Position numbers and translations under genes: made by a program. A stretch of DNA of 64,000 nt from Sphingomonas sp. RIT328. GTDB taxonomy: Bacteria > Pseudomonadota > Alphaproteobacteria > Sphingomonadales > Sphingomonadaceae. Shown piece by piece: positions 38,356 through 47,708 of this stretch. Each line of letters begins with the position of its first letter. Within the stretch, counting starts at the first letter, position 1. Location: NCBI RefSeq assembly GCF_000632225.1, contig NZ_JFYV01000017.1:1-64000 (forward strand). The letters run 5' to 3'. Under the pieces are notes generated by a model. The model ran no database searches. It was given only the letters and a program-made list of their open reading frames with translations, and was not told where the DNA came from.

Positions 38356-40017
38356 TTACCGCGCGCAGGTGTCGCCCGCGCCCGGATCGAGATCGAGGCA
38401 GCGGCCGTCGAGGCCGTGCACCGGCAGGCCGATCGTCGCCGCCAGCGTCGGCGCGATGTCGACCGTCTCGACCGACAGCGGCTGTTCGAAGCCGGCCATG
38501 CCCTTGCGCCAGAACAGGATCGGCACGCGGCGATCGTAATCCCACGGGCTGCCGTGCGTCTCGACATAGCCCGGGCCGGGGGTCTCGATCGTCGTCACGC
38601 GCGGTTTGAGCAGGACGAGCAGGTCGCCCGACACGGCGGGGTTGAACGAGGCGCGGGCACGTTCGAGCAAAGTCCAGGTTTCGGGCGGGGTCGTCGCGAA
38701 CGGCTGCGCTGCGATCTGCGCGCGGGTGAAGGCGGCGGCGACCTGCGGCTGCGCGGCGAAACGCTTCTGCGCTTCCGCCAGCACGCGGGCGCGATTCGCC
38801 GGCGACAGGCCCTTGGCGAGATAGACGTCGCCCTCCGCCCCGACCAGCACCGGCCCCTTGAGCCCGAGCGCCGCCGAGACCGCGGCATCGACCGCCTTGA
38901 TCGTCGCGTCGCCGGAGACGTGGGTCTCCATCGGCATCGCATGCTGCTGCTGCCGCTCGGTCATGTCGTGCGCGCCATGGTCGGCGGTCAGCACCACCTC
39001 GTAATCGAGGCCCCAGCCGTCGAGCGTCTGGAAGAAGCTGGCGAGCGTCTGGTCGAGCTGATCCATCTGGATGCACATTTCGGTGCCCTGCGTGCCCAGC
39101 GAATGGCCGATATAGTCGGTCGCCGAGGCGCCGATGTCGATGATGTCGGTGGTTTCGCCCCGGCCGAGCTTCATGTCCTGAATCAGCCCGGCGGCGATCG
39201 CGAACACCGCCGCGTCGCTGGCGGGCGAGGCGCGGAACGCCTTGAGGTCGCCCGCGGCGCGTTCGAACCGGCCCTGGCCGTAGACGGTGCCGGCGACGGT
39301 GATCGGCCGGTCGAGCGGCTGGCAGAATCCGGGCAGCGGCAGCGCCGGCTGCGGCTTGGCGACCATCGCGGCGACCGCGTCGCGCCCGCGCTGCACCGCG
39401 CGCGGCACCGCGCGGCCGGCGTAGCTGCTGTAGGTCTTGCCGTCCCACCACCAGAGTTCGTCGACCTTGTGGCCGCCCATCATCACCGCGGCGCGGTCCT
39501 TGCCGGCGACCGAGACGGCGCGCGTCGCCGGGTGCGCCGCCTTCATCATCTCGCCCAGCGTCGGCACCTTGAGGTGCTTGTCGCTGACGACGTAATTGTT
39601 GTGGTCGGTGCCGGGGACGGTCTCGTCCTCGCTGCAATAGACCGTCTTGTCGGCGCGCGCGACCGACTGGTCGATCCAGTTGTTGGCGACGATGCCGGTG
39701 TGCGCCGGGCGCATGCCGGTGAGGATGGTCGAATGGCCCGGGCAGGTCTCGGTCGCGGCATGGCTCTGATAGCCCGAGGGGAAGACCGCGCCGGTCAGCA
39801 GCCGCGCAAAGCCGCCGGTGAAATGGTTGCGATATTGCTGGAACAGATCGGCGGAGAATTGATCGACCGAGATCGCGACGATCAGCCGTGGCGGCGTGGT
39901 CGGCGCTGCGGCGGTGGCGACGGGCGCGGGCGTCGCTGCCGGGGGCACGGACTGGGCGGCGGCGGTGGCCGCGAAGCCGGAAGAAGCAAGCAGGGCGGCG
40001 GCGATCAGCGCTTTCAT
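38356..40017 (-). CDS. phoK: PhoK-type alkaline phosphatase
   Basis: A 553-aa periplasmic or secreted zinc phosphomonoesterase of the alkaline phosphatase superfamily. It closely follows the Sphingomonas PhoK/SPAP pattern: signal peptide, PPRLIVAISVDQFSADLF, active-site HAATETCPGHSTILTG with nucleophile Thr91, IVANNWID, SVAGKDRAAVMMGG, DIGASATDYIGHSLGT, VVLTADHGAHD (metal ligands) and THGSPWDYDRRVPILFW. It would release phosphate from organic esters outside the cytoplasm. ATG 40017 is preferred to GTG 40026. It is divergent from the DsbD gene with 46 bp between, and the protein has several cysteines. No Pho box was identified. Confidence 0.93.
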   Translation of the reverse strand: MKALIAAALLASSGFAATAAAQSVPPAATPAPVATAAAPTTPPRLIVAISVDQFSADLFQQYRNHFTGGFARLLTGAVFPSGYQSHAATETCPGHSTILTGMRPAHTGIVANNWIDQSVARADKTVYCSEDETVPGTDHNNYVVSDKHLKVPTLGEMMKAAHPATRAVSVAGKDRAAVMMGGHKVDELWWWDGKTYSSYAGRAVPRAVQRGRDAVAAMVAKPQPALPLPGFCQPLDRPITVAGTVYGQGRFERAAGDLKAFRASPASDAAVFAIAAGLIQDMKLGRGETTDIIDIGASATDYIGHSLGTQGTEMCIQMDQLDQTLASFFQTLDGWGLDYEVVLTADHGAHDMTERQQQHAMPMETHVSGDATIKAVDAAVSAALGLKGPVLVGAEGDVYLAKGLSPANRARVLAEAQKRFAAQPQVAAAFTRAQIAAQPFATTPPETWTLLERARASFNPAVSGDLLVLLKPRVTTIETPGPGYVETHGSPWDYDRRVPILFWRKGMAGFEQPLSVETVDIAPTLAATIGLPVHGLDGRCLDLDPGAGDTCAR

Positions 40018-40063
40018 CGGGAACACTCGTTTTGCGGGGCCGGCGCCGCTATGGCGGTCGGCG

Positions 40064-42103
40064 ATGAATCGGGCAACTCAGGTCGGGCGGTATGCCGCCG
40101 TGAAAGCGATGCGCGCGCTGTGTTGCGTGTTGATGACGCTGGCGCTGTTCTGGACGGGGGCGGCGCATGCCGATCTCGCGCCGGCGGACGGGCCGAAACA
40201 TCTGGCGATGCGACTCGTCGCCGACAGCGACGCGCCGCGTGCCGGGCAGAGCGTGACGCTGGCGATCGACACGCGGCCGGCGCCGGGCTGGCACGGCTAT
40301 TGGCGCAATCCCGGCGATGCCGGCTTCGCCCCGGCGTTCGACTGGACGCTGCCCAAGGGCGCCAGCCTCGGCGGCGAGGTGCAATGGCCGGTGCCGACGA
40401 CGTTGCTCGTCGCCGGGCTGATGAACTACGTCTATGAAGCGCCCTATGCGCCGCTGGTCAGCCTGCGCGTGCCGGCGGGTCTTGCGAAGGGCACGCCGCT
40501 GCCGATCAAGGTCGCGATCAACTATCTCGTCTGCACCAATGCGATCTGCGTGCCCGAGCAGCAGACGCTCGGCCTCGACCTCGTCGTCGGCGACGGGGCG
40601 CCCGCGCATGGCGCGGACTTCGACCGCTGGCGCGCCGCCATCCCCAAGCCGCTCGACGCGGCGGGGACCTATCAGGTCAAGGACGGCGCGCTCGTCATCG
40701 CCGTGCCGCTGCCGGCGGCGGCGAAGGTGGACAAGGCCGCCTTCTTCCCGTTCGGGCCGGACATGATCACCTATGCCGCGCCGCAGACGGTGACGCGCGA
40801 CGGCGACCGGCTGCTGATCGCCACCAAGGGCGCGCCCAAGGGGCCGATCGCGGGCGTGCTGCGCATCGGACCCGATCTCGGCCTCAGCATCCATGCGACG
40901 GCGGGGACGGTGGCGCAGGCGAGCGATCGCAGCGGCTGGGCGGCGGCGCTGCTCGCCTTCGCCGGGGCGGTGCTCGGCGGGCTGATCCTCAACGTCATGC
41001 CCTGCGTCTTCCCGATCCTCAGCCTCAAGGCGCTGCATCTCGCCCGCGGCGGCGAGGACGAGCGCGCGGCGCGGATCGATGCGCTCGGCTATTTGCTCGG
41101 CACGGTGCTGATGTGCGTCGCGCTCGGCGGGCTGATCCTGGCCTTGCGCGCCGGCGGTTCGGTGGTCGGCTGGGCGTTCCAGTTGCAGGACCCGCGCATC
41201 GTCGTGCTGCTGATCGCGCTGACCTTCGCGATCACGCTCAACCTCGCCGGGCGGTTCGAGATCCCGGTGCCGCAATTCGCCAGCCACGGCGGTGCGGCGG
41301 GATCGGTGGCGACGGGAGCGCTCGCCGCCTTCGTCGCGACGCCGTGCAGCGGGCCGTTCATGGGCGCGGCGCTCGGCGCGGCGCTGGTGCTGCCGTGGCC
41401 GGCGGCGCTGGCGGTGTTCGCCGGGCTGGGGATCGGACTGGCGCTGCCCTTCCTCGCGATCGGCTTCGTGCCGGCGCTGCGGCGGCGGCTGCCGCGGCCG
41501 GGGCTGTGGATGGAGCGGTTCCGCCGCATCCTCGCGGTGCCGATGGCGCTGACCGTGCTGGCGCTGCTGTGGCTGGCGTGGCGGCAGGCGGGGACGATGG
41601 GACTGGCGATCGGCATCGCGACGATGGTGGTCACCGGCCTCGTCCTGTCGCTCGGCGGCGCACGGCAGCGGCGCGGTGCCGGCTTCGGCTGGGCGCTGGC
41701 GCTCGCCGCCTTGCTGCTCCCCGCCGGCCTCGCCGCGGCGCTGACCGGCGGCGCGGCCAAGCCCGCCGCGGTCGGCGGCGATGCGTTCAGCGAGGCGCGA
41801 CTCGCCGCGCTGCGCCGACAGGGGCGGCCGGTGTTCGCTTATTTCACCGCCGACTGGTGCCTGTCGTGCAAGGTCAACGAAGCCTCGTCGATCGACACCG
41901 CGGCGACGCGCGCCGCTTTCGCAAAGCACAAGGTCGCGGTGCTGGTCGGCGACTGGACCGACGGCGATCCCGCGCTCGGCCGCTTCATCCAGGCGCACAA
42001 TCGCGCCGGGGTGCCGCTCTACCTCTATTACGCACCGGGGGCGGCGGAGCCACGCGTCCTGCCGCAGGTGCTGACGCCAGGCATGCTGACCGCCCTGCGG
42101 TGA
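40064..42103 (+). CDS. dsbD: Protein-disulfide reductase DsbD/ScsB type
   Basis: A 679-aa inner-membrane protein that passes electrons from cytoplasmic thioredoxin to periplasmic thiol proteins. The N-terminal periplasmic domain follows a signal segment and has the cysteine pair in VCTNAICVPEQQ. Eight hydrophobic helices follow, with the redox cysteines in NVMPCVFPIL and ATPCSGPFMG. The C-terminal thioredoxin-like domain carries ADWCLSCKVNE. The order matches ScsB-like DsbD proteins with an extended N-terminal domain. ATG 40064 is chosen as the first start; MRALCCVL at codon 16 is an alternative giving a shorter signal. It is divergent from the phosphatase gene. Confidence 0.93.
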   Translation: MNRATQVGRYAAVKAMRALCCVLMTLALFWTGAAHADLAPADGPKHLAMRLVADSDAPRAGQSVTLAIDTRPAPGWHGYWRNPGDAGFAPAFDWTLPKGASLGGEVQWPVPTTLLVAGLMNYVYEAPYAPLVSLRVPAGLAKGTPLPIKVAINYLVCTNAICVPEQQTLGLDLVVGDGAPAHGADFDRWRAAIPKPLDAAGTYQVKDGALVIAVPLPAAAKVDKAAFFPFGPDMITYAAPQTVTRDGDRLLIATKGAPKGPIAGVLRIGPDLGLSIHATAGTVAQASDRSGWAAALLAFAGAVLGGLILNVMPCVFPILSLKALHLARGGEDERAARIDALGYLLGTVLMCVALGGLILALRAGGSVVGWAFQLQDPRIVVLLIALTFAITLNLAGRFEIPVPQFASHGGAAGSVATGALAAFVATPCSGPFMGAALGAALVLPWPAALAVFAGLGIGLALPFLAIGFVPALRRRLPRPGLWMERFRRILAVPMALTVLALLWLAWRQAGTMGLAIGIATMVVTGLVLSLGGARQRRGAGFGWALALAALLLPAGLAAALTGGAAKPAAVGGDAFSEARLAALRRQGRPVFAYFTADWCLSCKVNEASSIDTAATRAAFAKHKVAVLVGDWTDGDPALGRFIQAHNRAGVPLYLYYAPGAAEPRVLPQVLTPGMLTALR

Positions 42104-42223
42104 TCGCCATCGGTCTCGGAACGGAGCGGATTTAGGCGGTTACTTCCGTTGTAAGCCTCTTGTGCGACGCAGCGATTGCCCGCAGCATGGAACCGGCAGG
42201 CGGAGGAGGGCTTTACCGTTCCG

Positions 42224-43729
42224 ATGGGGAAACGACCGGCGTTCGATGAGATCATGGGGATGTCCGGCGAGGCGCCGCCGCGTCCCGCGCTCGCCGCGCT
42301 CGGTCGCTGGCTCGACCAGACCCCGGACGACGAACTCCGCCGCCGTCAGGAGGCGGCGGAAACGACCTTCCGCCAGCTCGGCATCACCTTCGCCGTCTAT
42401 GGCGACAGCGATACCCGCGAGCGGATCATCCCGTTCGATATCGTACCGCGCGTCTTCCTCGCCGACGAATGGGCGCGACTGTCCGAAGGACTGGTGCAGC
42501 GCGTCGAGGCGATCAACGCCTTCCTCGACGATATCTACGGCGAGCGCCGCATCCTGGCCGAAGGCGTGCTGCCGCCCGACCTGATCCTCGGCAATCCGCA
42601 GTTCCGCCCGGAGATCGCCGGGATGCGCCCGCCGCACGGCATCTGGGCGCATATCTGCGGCATCGACCTGGTGCGCACCGGCCCCGACGAATTCTTCGTG
42701 CTCGAGGACAATGCGCGCACGCCGTCGGGCGTCAGCTATATGCTCGAAAATCGCGAGGCGATGGTGCGGCTGTGCCCCGAGCTGTTCCGCGAATACCGCG
42801 TCGAGCCGGTCGACAGCTATCCCGACCGGCTGCTCGCGACGATGAAATCGGTGGCACCGCCGGGCGTGCGCGGCGGGTCGGCGGGGCCGGTCTGCGTCGT
42901 GCTGACGCCGGGTCATTACAATTCCGCTTATTACGAACACAGCTTCCTCGCCGATTCGATGGGGATCGAGCTGGTCGAGGCGGCCGATCTCGTCGTCGAC
43001 GACGATTACGTCTGGATGCGCACGATCGCCGGGCGGGTGCGCGTCGACGTTATCTATCGCCGGGTCGACGACGATTATCTCGACCCGCTCGTCTTCCGCG
43101 CCGATTCGATGCTCGGCGTGCCGGGGCTGATCGCCGCTTATGCCGCGGGCAATGTCGCGATCATCAACGCGCCCGGCAACGGCATCGCCGACGACAAGGC
43201 GATCTACAGCTATATGCCCGAGATCGTCCGCTTCTATTCGGGCGGCGAGGCGAAGCTGCCCAATGTCGAGACGTGGCGCTGCCGCGAGCCGCAGGCGCTG
43301 CGCTACGTGCTCGACCATCTCGACGAGCTGGTGGTCAAGCTGGTCGACGGATCGGGCGGCTACGGCATGCTGGTCGGCCCGACCGCGAGCCGCGCCGAGA
43401 TCGACGCCTTCCGCGCCGCGCTGATCGCCGAGCCGCATCGCTATATCGCGCAGCCGACGCTGGCGCTGTCGACCGTACCGACGCTCGCCGATAGCGGGCT
43501 CAGCCCGCGCCACGTCGACTTCCGCCCGTTCGTGCTGACCGGATCGAACGGCGTGCAGGTGGTGCCCGGCGGGCTGACGCGGGTGGCGCTCAAGCAAGGA
43601 TCGCTGGTCGTCAATTCGAGCCAGGGCGGCGGCACCAAGGACAGTTTCGTGCTGATGGCGGAGCCTGCGGGGCAGTCGCAGACCCAGACGATGGGCGGGA
43701 TGACGCAGCGGCAGGGAGGCGGCGCATGA
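42224..43729 (+). CDS. Circularly permuted ATP-grasp protein
   Basis: A 501-aa member of the circularly permuted type 2 ATP-grasp family (formerly DUF404/407). Motifs: FDIVPRVFLADEWARLSEGL, ERRILAEGVLPPDLILGNP, EFFVLEDNARTPSGVSYMLENR, and the later ATP-grasp part with VVKLVDGSGGYGM. Such proteins are predicted peptide-bond ligases that use ATP to join an amine and a carboxylate. It overlaps the alpha-E gene (ATGA), and the three-gene set is a widely conserved but poorly understood system. ATG 42224 is used although GGAGG lies about 14 bases upstream; TTG 42176 is the other possibility. Confidence 0.92.
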   Translation: MGKRPAFDEIMGMSGEAPPRPALAALGRWLDQTPDDELRRRQEAAETTFRQLGITFAVYGDSDTRERIIPFDIVPRVFLADEWARLSEGLVQRVEAINAFLDDIYGERRILAEGVLPPDLILGNPQFRPEIAGMRPPHGIWAHICGIDLVRTGPDEFFVLEDNARTPSGVSYMLENREAMVRLCPELFREYRVEPVDSYPDRLLATMKSVAPPGVRGGSAGPVCVVLTPGHYNSAYYEHSFLADSMGIELVEAADLVVDDDYVWMRTIAGRVRVDVIYRRVDDDYLDPLVFRADSMLGVPGLIAAYAAGNVAIINAPGNGIADDKAIYSYMPEIVRFYSGGEAKLPNVETWRCREPQALRYVLDHLDELVVKLVDGSGGYGMLVGPTASRAEIDAFRAALIAEPHRYIAQPTLALSTVPTLADSGLSPRHVDFRPFVLTGSNGVQVVPGGLTRVALKQGSLVVNSSQGGGTKDSFVLMAEPAGQSQTQTMGGMTQRQGGGA

Positions 43730-44664
43730 TGCTCTCGCGCACCGCGTCGTCGCTCTACTGGCTCGGCCGCTATATCGAGCGCGCGGATTTCTACGCGCGG
43801 CTGATCGAGGCGACGGTGCGGCTCGACGTGATGTCGTCGCGCCCCGCGGGCGAGGTCGCCTGGTCGTCGGCGCTGGCGGTGACCGATACCGAGGCGGACT
43901 TTGCGGCGTTCGGCGGCGAGTTGACGCAGACCGACGTGGTGCGCTTCCTCGCGCTCGACACGCGGCACGGCGGCTCGGTGATCCGCTGCCTCGACCGCGC
44001 GCGCACCAACGCCAAGGCGGTGCGCACCGCGCTGAGCCGCGAGGCGTGGACCGCGATCAACCGCGCCTGGCTGGTGTTCGAGAATCGCCGCCAGATCGGC
44101 GAGACGCAGGCGACGCTCAGCCTGGTCGAGGCGGTGAAGAACGAGACGCGCGGTTTCGAGGGCGCGGTGCACCAGATGCTGCGCAATCAGGCGCATTGGT
44201 TCATCCGGCTGGGGCAAGCCGTGGAGCGCGCCGACAACACCGCGCGGCTGCTCGACGTCAAATATCATATCCTGCTCCCCGCCGGCGAGACGGTCGGCGG
44301 CGTCGTCGATCGCGATCAATGGACGACGATCCTGCAGACGGTGTCGGCGGTGACCGCCTATCGCTGGCTCTATTCGGACGGGCTGGTCCCCGCCAACGTC
44401 ATCGACCTGCTGATCGCCAGCCGCGACCTGCCGCGCAGCCTGATGGCCTCGGCGGACACGACGGTCGAGCTGCTCGGCCTGCTCGCCGAACGCACCGGCA
44501 GCCATGGCGAGGCCGACCGGATGGCGCGGATGCGCGCGACGCGGCTCGGCAAGACCCGCTCGGGCGAGGTCATCGCCAGCGGCCTGCACCAATATCTGCA
44601 AGCCTTCATCCGCGAGAACGGCCAGCTGCACGAAGCGATCGGCCGCCAGTTCCGGTTCGGCTGA
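43726..44664 (+). CDS. Alpha-E domain protein (DUF403)
   Basis: A 312-aa all-alpha protein of the alpha-E family. It starts MLSRTASSLYWLGRYIERAD, a clear hallmark, and includes NARTVREAL-like segments (here RTNAKAVRTALSREAWTAIN), HWFIRLGQAVERADNTARLLDVKY and VTAYRWLYSDGLVPANVIDLL. The family has no known catalytic activity and always travels with the ATP-grasp and transglutaminase-like genes, so a structural or scaffold role in the same reaction is likely. Start and stop overlap the neighbours on both sides (ATGA and TGATG), so the three proteins are made together. Confidence 0.93.
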   Translation: MMLSRTASSLYWLGRYIERADFYARLIEATVRLDVMSSRPAGEVAWSSALAVTDTEADFAAFGGELTQTDVVRFLALDTRHGGSVIRCLDRARTNAKAVRTALSREAWTAINRAWLVFENRRQIGETQATLSLVEAVKNETRGFEGAVHQMLRNQAHWFIRLGQAVERADNTARLLDVKYHILLPAGETVGGVVDRDQWTTILQTVSAVTAYRWLYSDGLVPANVIDLLIASRDLPRSLMASADTTVELLGLLAERTGSHGEADRMARMRATRLGKTRSGEVIASGLHQYLQAFIRENGQLHEAIGRQFRFG

Positions 44665-45464
44665 TGCGCCTGTCGATCGATCACCGTACCGTCTACCGCT
44701 TCAGCGAGCCGCAGAGCCGGCTGGTGCAGATGCTGCGCATGACGCCCGAGAACAGCCACGACCAGACGGTGGCGCGCTGGCGGATCGACGTCGATTGCGA
44801 CGTCAAGATGCGGCGCGGGCGCGACGGTTTCGGCAATGCGATCACGATGCTCTACGCCGAGGGGCCGATCGCCGACATCGAGATCGCGGTGCGCGGCGAG
44901 GTGCTGACCAGCCATTCCGACGGCGTGGTGCGCGGCGTGTCAGAAGCGCTGCCGCCCGCCGTCTTCCTGCGCGCGACCGAGGCGACGCCGCGCGATCCGG
45001 CGATCGCCGCCTTCGCCGCCGAAATTACCGCCGCGGCGGATGGCGTCGTCGGCATGCTGCACGGGCTCAACCGCGCGATCCACGCGCGCTTCACCGCCGA
45101 CCGCGCGCGGCCGGAGCCGGGGCTGAGCGCCGCGGCGGCCTTCGACCGACCGACCGCGACGTCGCGCGATCTCGCGCAGATCTTCGCGGTGGCGGCGCGG
45201 TCGCTCGACGTGCCGGCGCGCTACGTCACCGGCTACAGCATCGTCGAGGGCGCGACGCGGCCGACCCCGCACGGCTGGGCGGAGGCCTTCGTCGAAGGGC
45301 TCGGCTGGGTCGGCTTCGATCCCTTCACCGGCCGCTCGCCGCAGGAGGAGAGCGTCCGCGTCGCCGCGGCGCTCGATGCGGCGGGCGCGGCGCCGGTGGC
45401 GGGATCGCGGCTCGGCGAGGGCGAGGAGGAACTTGACGTCGCGGTCACAGTATCCGCCCAATAG
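44664..45464 (+). CDS. Transglutaminase-like protein with the catalytic Cys replaced by Ser
   Basis: A 266-aa protein with the N-terminal beta domain common to this subgroup (MRLSIDHRTVYRFSEPQSRL) and a transglutaminase core. In the core the nucleophile motif that usually reads GVCxD is ATSRDLAQIF, so serine stands at the cysteine position. The histidine (PHGWAEAFVEGLGWVGFDP) and the aspartate are kept. It may be an inactive binding protein or use serine. It completes the ATP-grasp / alpha-E / transglutaminase operon. The last 40 residues are Ala/Glu-rich and variable. The start overlaps the preceding stop. Confidence 0.88.
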   Translation: MRLSIDHRTVYRFSEPQSRLVQMLRMTPENSHDQTVARWRIDVDCDVKMRRGRDGFGNAITMLYAEGPIADIEIAVRGEVLTSHSDGVVRGVSEALPPAVFLRATEATPRDPAIAAFAAEITAAADGVVGMLHGLNRAIHARFTADRARPEPGLSAAAAFDRPTATSRDLAQIFAVAARSLDVPARYVTGYSIVEGATRPTPHGWAEAFVEGLGWVGFDPFTGRSPQEESVRVAAALDAAGAAPVAGSRLGEGEEELDVAVTVSAQ

Positions 45465-45550
45465 GGCATTAAACTCGGTGTCACGAAGGCACCGACTTCG
45501 ATCAGCTTCGTTGAGTGAGCGCAGATCCCTGCGAAGCGAGATTTCCGATC

Positions 45551-47638
45551 ATGACCGATACCCTGGCCCGCAACCCCGGCAACGGCGGCGAGACGCATCA
45601 GACCACCGACGCCGACCATCCGGTGCTCACCACCAATCACGGCACGCCGATCAGCGACAACCAGAACCAGCTGAAAGCCGGTGCGCGCGGCCCGGTGCTG
45701 CTCGAGGATGAGGTCTATCGCGAGAAGATCAACCATTTCGATCACGAGCGCATTCCGGAGCGGATCGTCCATGCGCGCGGTTCGGCGGCGCACGGCTATT
45801 TCGAATGTACCGAAAGCCTCGCCGACATCACCGTCGCCGACCTGTTCCAGAAGAAGGGCCAGCGCACCGAGGTGTTCACCCGCTTCTCGACCGTCGCGGG
45901 TGGCGCGGGATCGGTCGACACGCCGCGCGACGTGCGCGGCTTCGCGGTCAAATTCTACACGCGCGAAGGCAATTGGGACCTGGTCGGCAACAACATCCCG
46001 GTCTTCTTCATCCAGGATGCGATCAAATTCCCCGATCTGATCCATGCCGCCAAGATGGAGGCCGACCGCGGCTATCCGCAGGCGGCGACCGCGCATGACA
46101 CCTTCTGGGACTTCATCAGCCTGATGCCCGAGGCGACGCACATGATCATGTGGGCGATGTCGGACCGCACGCTGCCGCGCACCTTCGCCAATATGGAAGG
46201 TTTCGGCGTCCACACCTTCCGCTTCATCAACGCCGAGGGCAAGAGCACCTTCGTCAAGTTCCACTGGAAGCCGCGCGCCGGCCTCGCCTCGACGATCTGG
46301 GATGAGACGGTGAAGATCGCCGGTGCCGATCCCGACTTCCAGCGCCGCGACCTGTTCGAGCGGATCGAGCGCGGCGACTACCCGACCTGGGATCTCGGCG
46401 TGCAATTGTTCGACGAGGACTTCGCCAACAGCCAGCCCTATGACGTCCTCGACGCGACCAAGATCATCCCCGAGGAAGTCCTGCCGGTGAAGATCGTCGG
46501 CAAGATGGTGCTCGATCGCTATCCCGACAATTACTTCGCCGAGACGGAGCAGGCGGCGTTCGTGCCGAGCCATGTCGTACCGGGCATCGGCTTCTCCAAC
46601 GATCCGTTGTTGCAGGGGCGGCTGTTCAGCTACACCGACACGCAATTGTCGCGTCTCGGCTCGGTCAACTTCCACCAGTTGCCGATCAACGCCGCCAAGG
46701 GCCGCGAGGCGGCGACAGGCTGTCCGTTCCTCAACCAGCAGCGCGACGGCCACATGCAGATGGCGGTGCCCAAGGGACGCGCCAACTACGAGCCCAACAG
46801 CCTCGCCAAGGCAGGGGAAGAGGCGGGCGCGCGCGAAGACCCGGCCAAGGGCTACAAGACCTTCCCGTCGGAGGAGCAGGGACAGAAGCTGCGTATCCGC
46901 CCCGAGAGCTTCGCCGATCATTACAGCCAGGCGCGGCTGTTCTTCCGCTCGATGGACACGGCGGAACAGGCGCATATCGCATCGGCGCTGGTGTTCGAGC
47001 TGTCGAAGGTCAGCCTCGACCATATCCGCACCGCGATGCTCGCCAACCTGCGCAACGTCGATGAGGACCTGGCGACGCGCGTCGCCGAGGGACTGGCGAT
47101 GGATCTGCCGGACGCCGCCCCGACCGCCGCGCCGGTGCTCGACATGGCGGTGTCGCCGGCGTTGCGCATCATCCGCGGGCCGCTCGAAAAGCATACGCTC
47201 GAGGGGCGCACCGTGGGCATCCTGATCGCCGACGGCAGCGATGCGGCGGCGCTCGCCACGCTCAAGGATGCGGTCAAGGCGGCCGGTGGTCATGCGATGA
47301 CGATCGCGCCCAAGGTCGGCAAGGTGCCGCTCTCCGACGGATCGACGATCGCCGCCGATGCGCAATTGTTCGGCCAGCCTTCGGTGACGGTCGATGCCTG
47401 CGCGGTGATCCTGTCCGACGCGGCGGCGGCCAAGCTCGTCAAGGAAGGCGCGGCGGTCCAGTGGGTGATGGACGCCTTCGGTCACCTCAAGGCGATCGGC
47501 GCGAACGAGGCGGCCAAGCCGCTGCTCGACAAGGCGGGCGTCGAGGCGGACGAGGGCGTCACCGATCTCGCCGGCTTCGTCGAGGCGGCGAAGCAGCGCT
47601 ATTGGGATCGCGAGGCGAAGGTGCGCACGCTGGCGTAA
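45551..47638 (+). CDS. katE: Large-subunit catalase (HPII/KatE type)
   Basis: Decomposes hydrogen peroxide to water and oxygen in the cytoplasm. The 695-aa protein has the large-clade layout: an N-terminal arm, the heme core and a flavodoxin-like C-terminal domain from about residue 545 ([16 protein letters not shown]). Catalytic residues are His74 in [14 protein letters not shown] and Asn147 in [11 protein letters not shown]; the heme-ligand tyrosine is Tyr361 in [10 protein letters not shown]. It is about 60 residues shorter than E. coli HPII, mainly at the N-terminus. ATG 45551 follows a weak GCGAG site. It stands alone between the transglutaminase operon and the SleB-type gene. A hairpin after the stop is a likely terminator. 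Confidence 0.96.
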   Translation: MTDTLARNPGNGGETHQTTDADHPVLTTNHGTPISDNQNQLKAGARGPVLLEDEVYREKINHFDHERIPERIVHARGSAAHGYFECTESLADITVADLFQKKGQRTEVFTRFSTVAGGAGSVDTPRDVRGFAVKFYTREGNWDLVGNNIPVFFIQDAIKFPDLIHAAKMEADRGYPQAATAHDTFWDFISLMPEATHMIMWAMSDRTLPRTFANMEGFGVHTFRFINAEGKSTFVKFHWKPRAGLASTIWDETVKIAGADPDFQRRDLFERIERGDYPTWDLGVQLFDEDFANSQPYDVLDATKIIPEEVLPVKIVGKMVLDRYPDNYFAETEQAAFVPSHVVPGIGFSNDPLLQGRLFSYTDTQLSRLGSVNFHQLPINAAKGREAATGCPFLNQQRDGHMQMAVPKGRANYEPNSLAKAGEEAGAREDPAKGYKTFPSEEQGQKLRIRPESFADHYSQARLFFRSMDTAEQAHIASALVFELSKVSLDHIRTAMLANLRNVDEDLATRVAEGLAMDLPDAAPTAAPVLDMAVSPALRIIRGPLEKHTLEGRTVGILIADGSDAAALATLKDAVKAAGGHAMTIAPKVGKVPLSDGSTIAADAQLFGQPSVTVDACAVILSDAAAAKLVKEGAAVQWVMDAFGHLKAIGANEAAKPLLDKAGVEADEGVTDLAGFVEAAKQRYWDREAKVRTLA

Positions 47639-47646
47639 CGGCCCCG

Positions 47647-47668
47647 GGCGGCAGCCCCGGCTGCCGCC
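47647..47668 (+). terminator. Hairpin after katE
   Basis: GGCGGCAGC and GCTGCCGCC form a 9-bp perfect stem with loop CCCG, eight bases after the katE stop. Only a short ATTAA follows instead of a T-run, so termination strength is uncertain. Confidence 0.5.
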
Positions 47669-47708
47669 ATTAACCCTATCATAAGCCGCCCGCTCTACCC
47701 GTCATACG

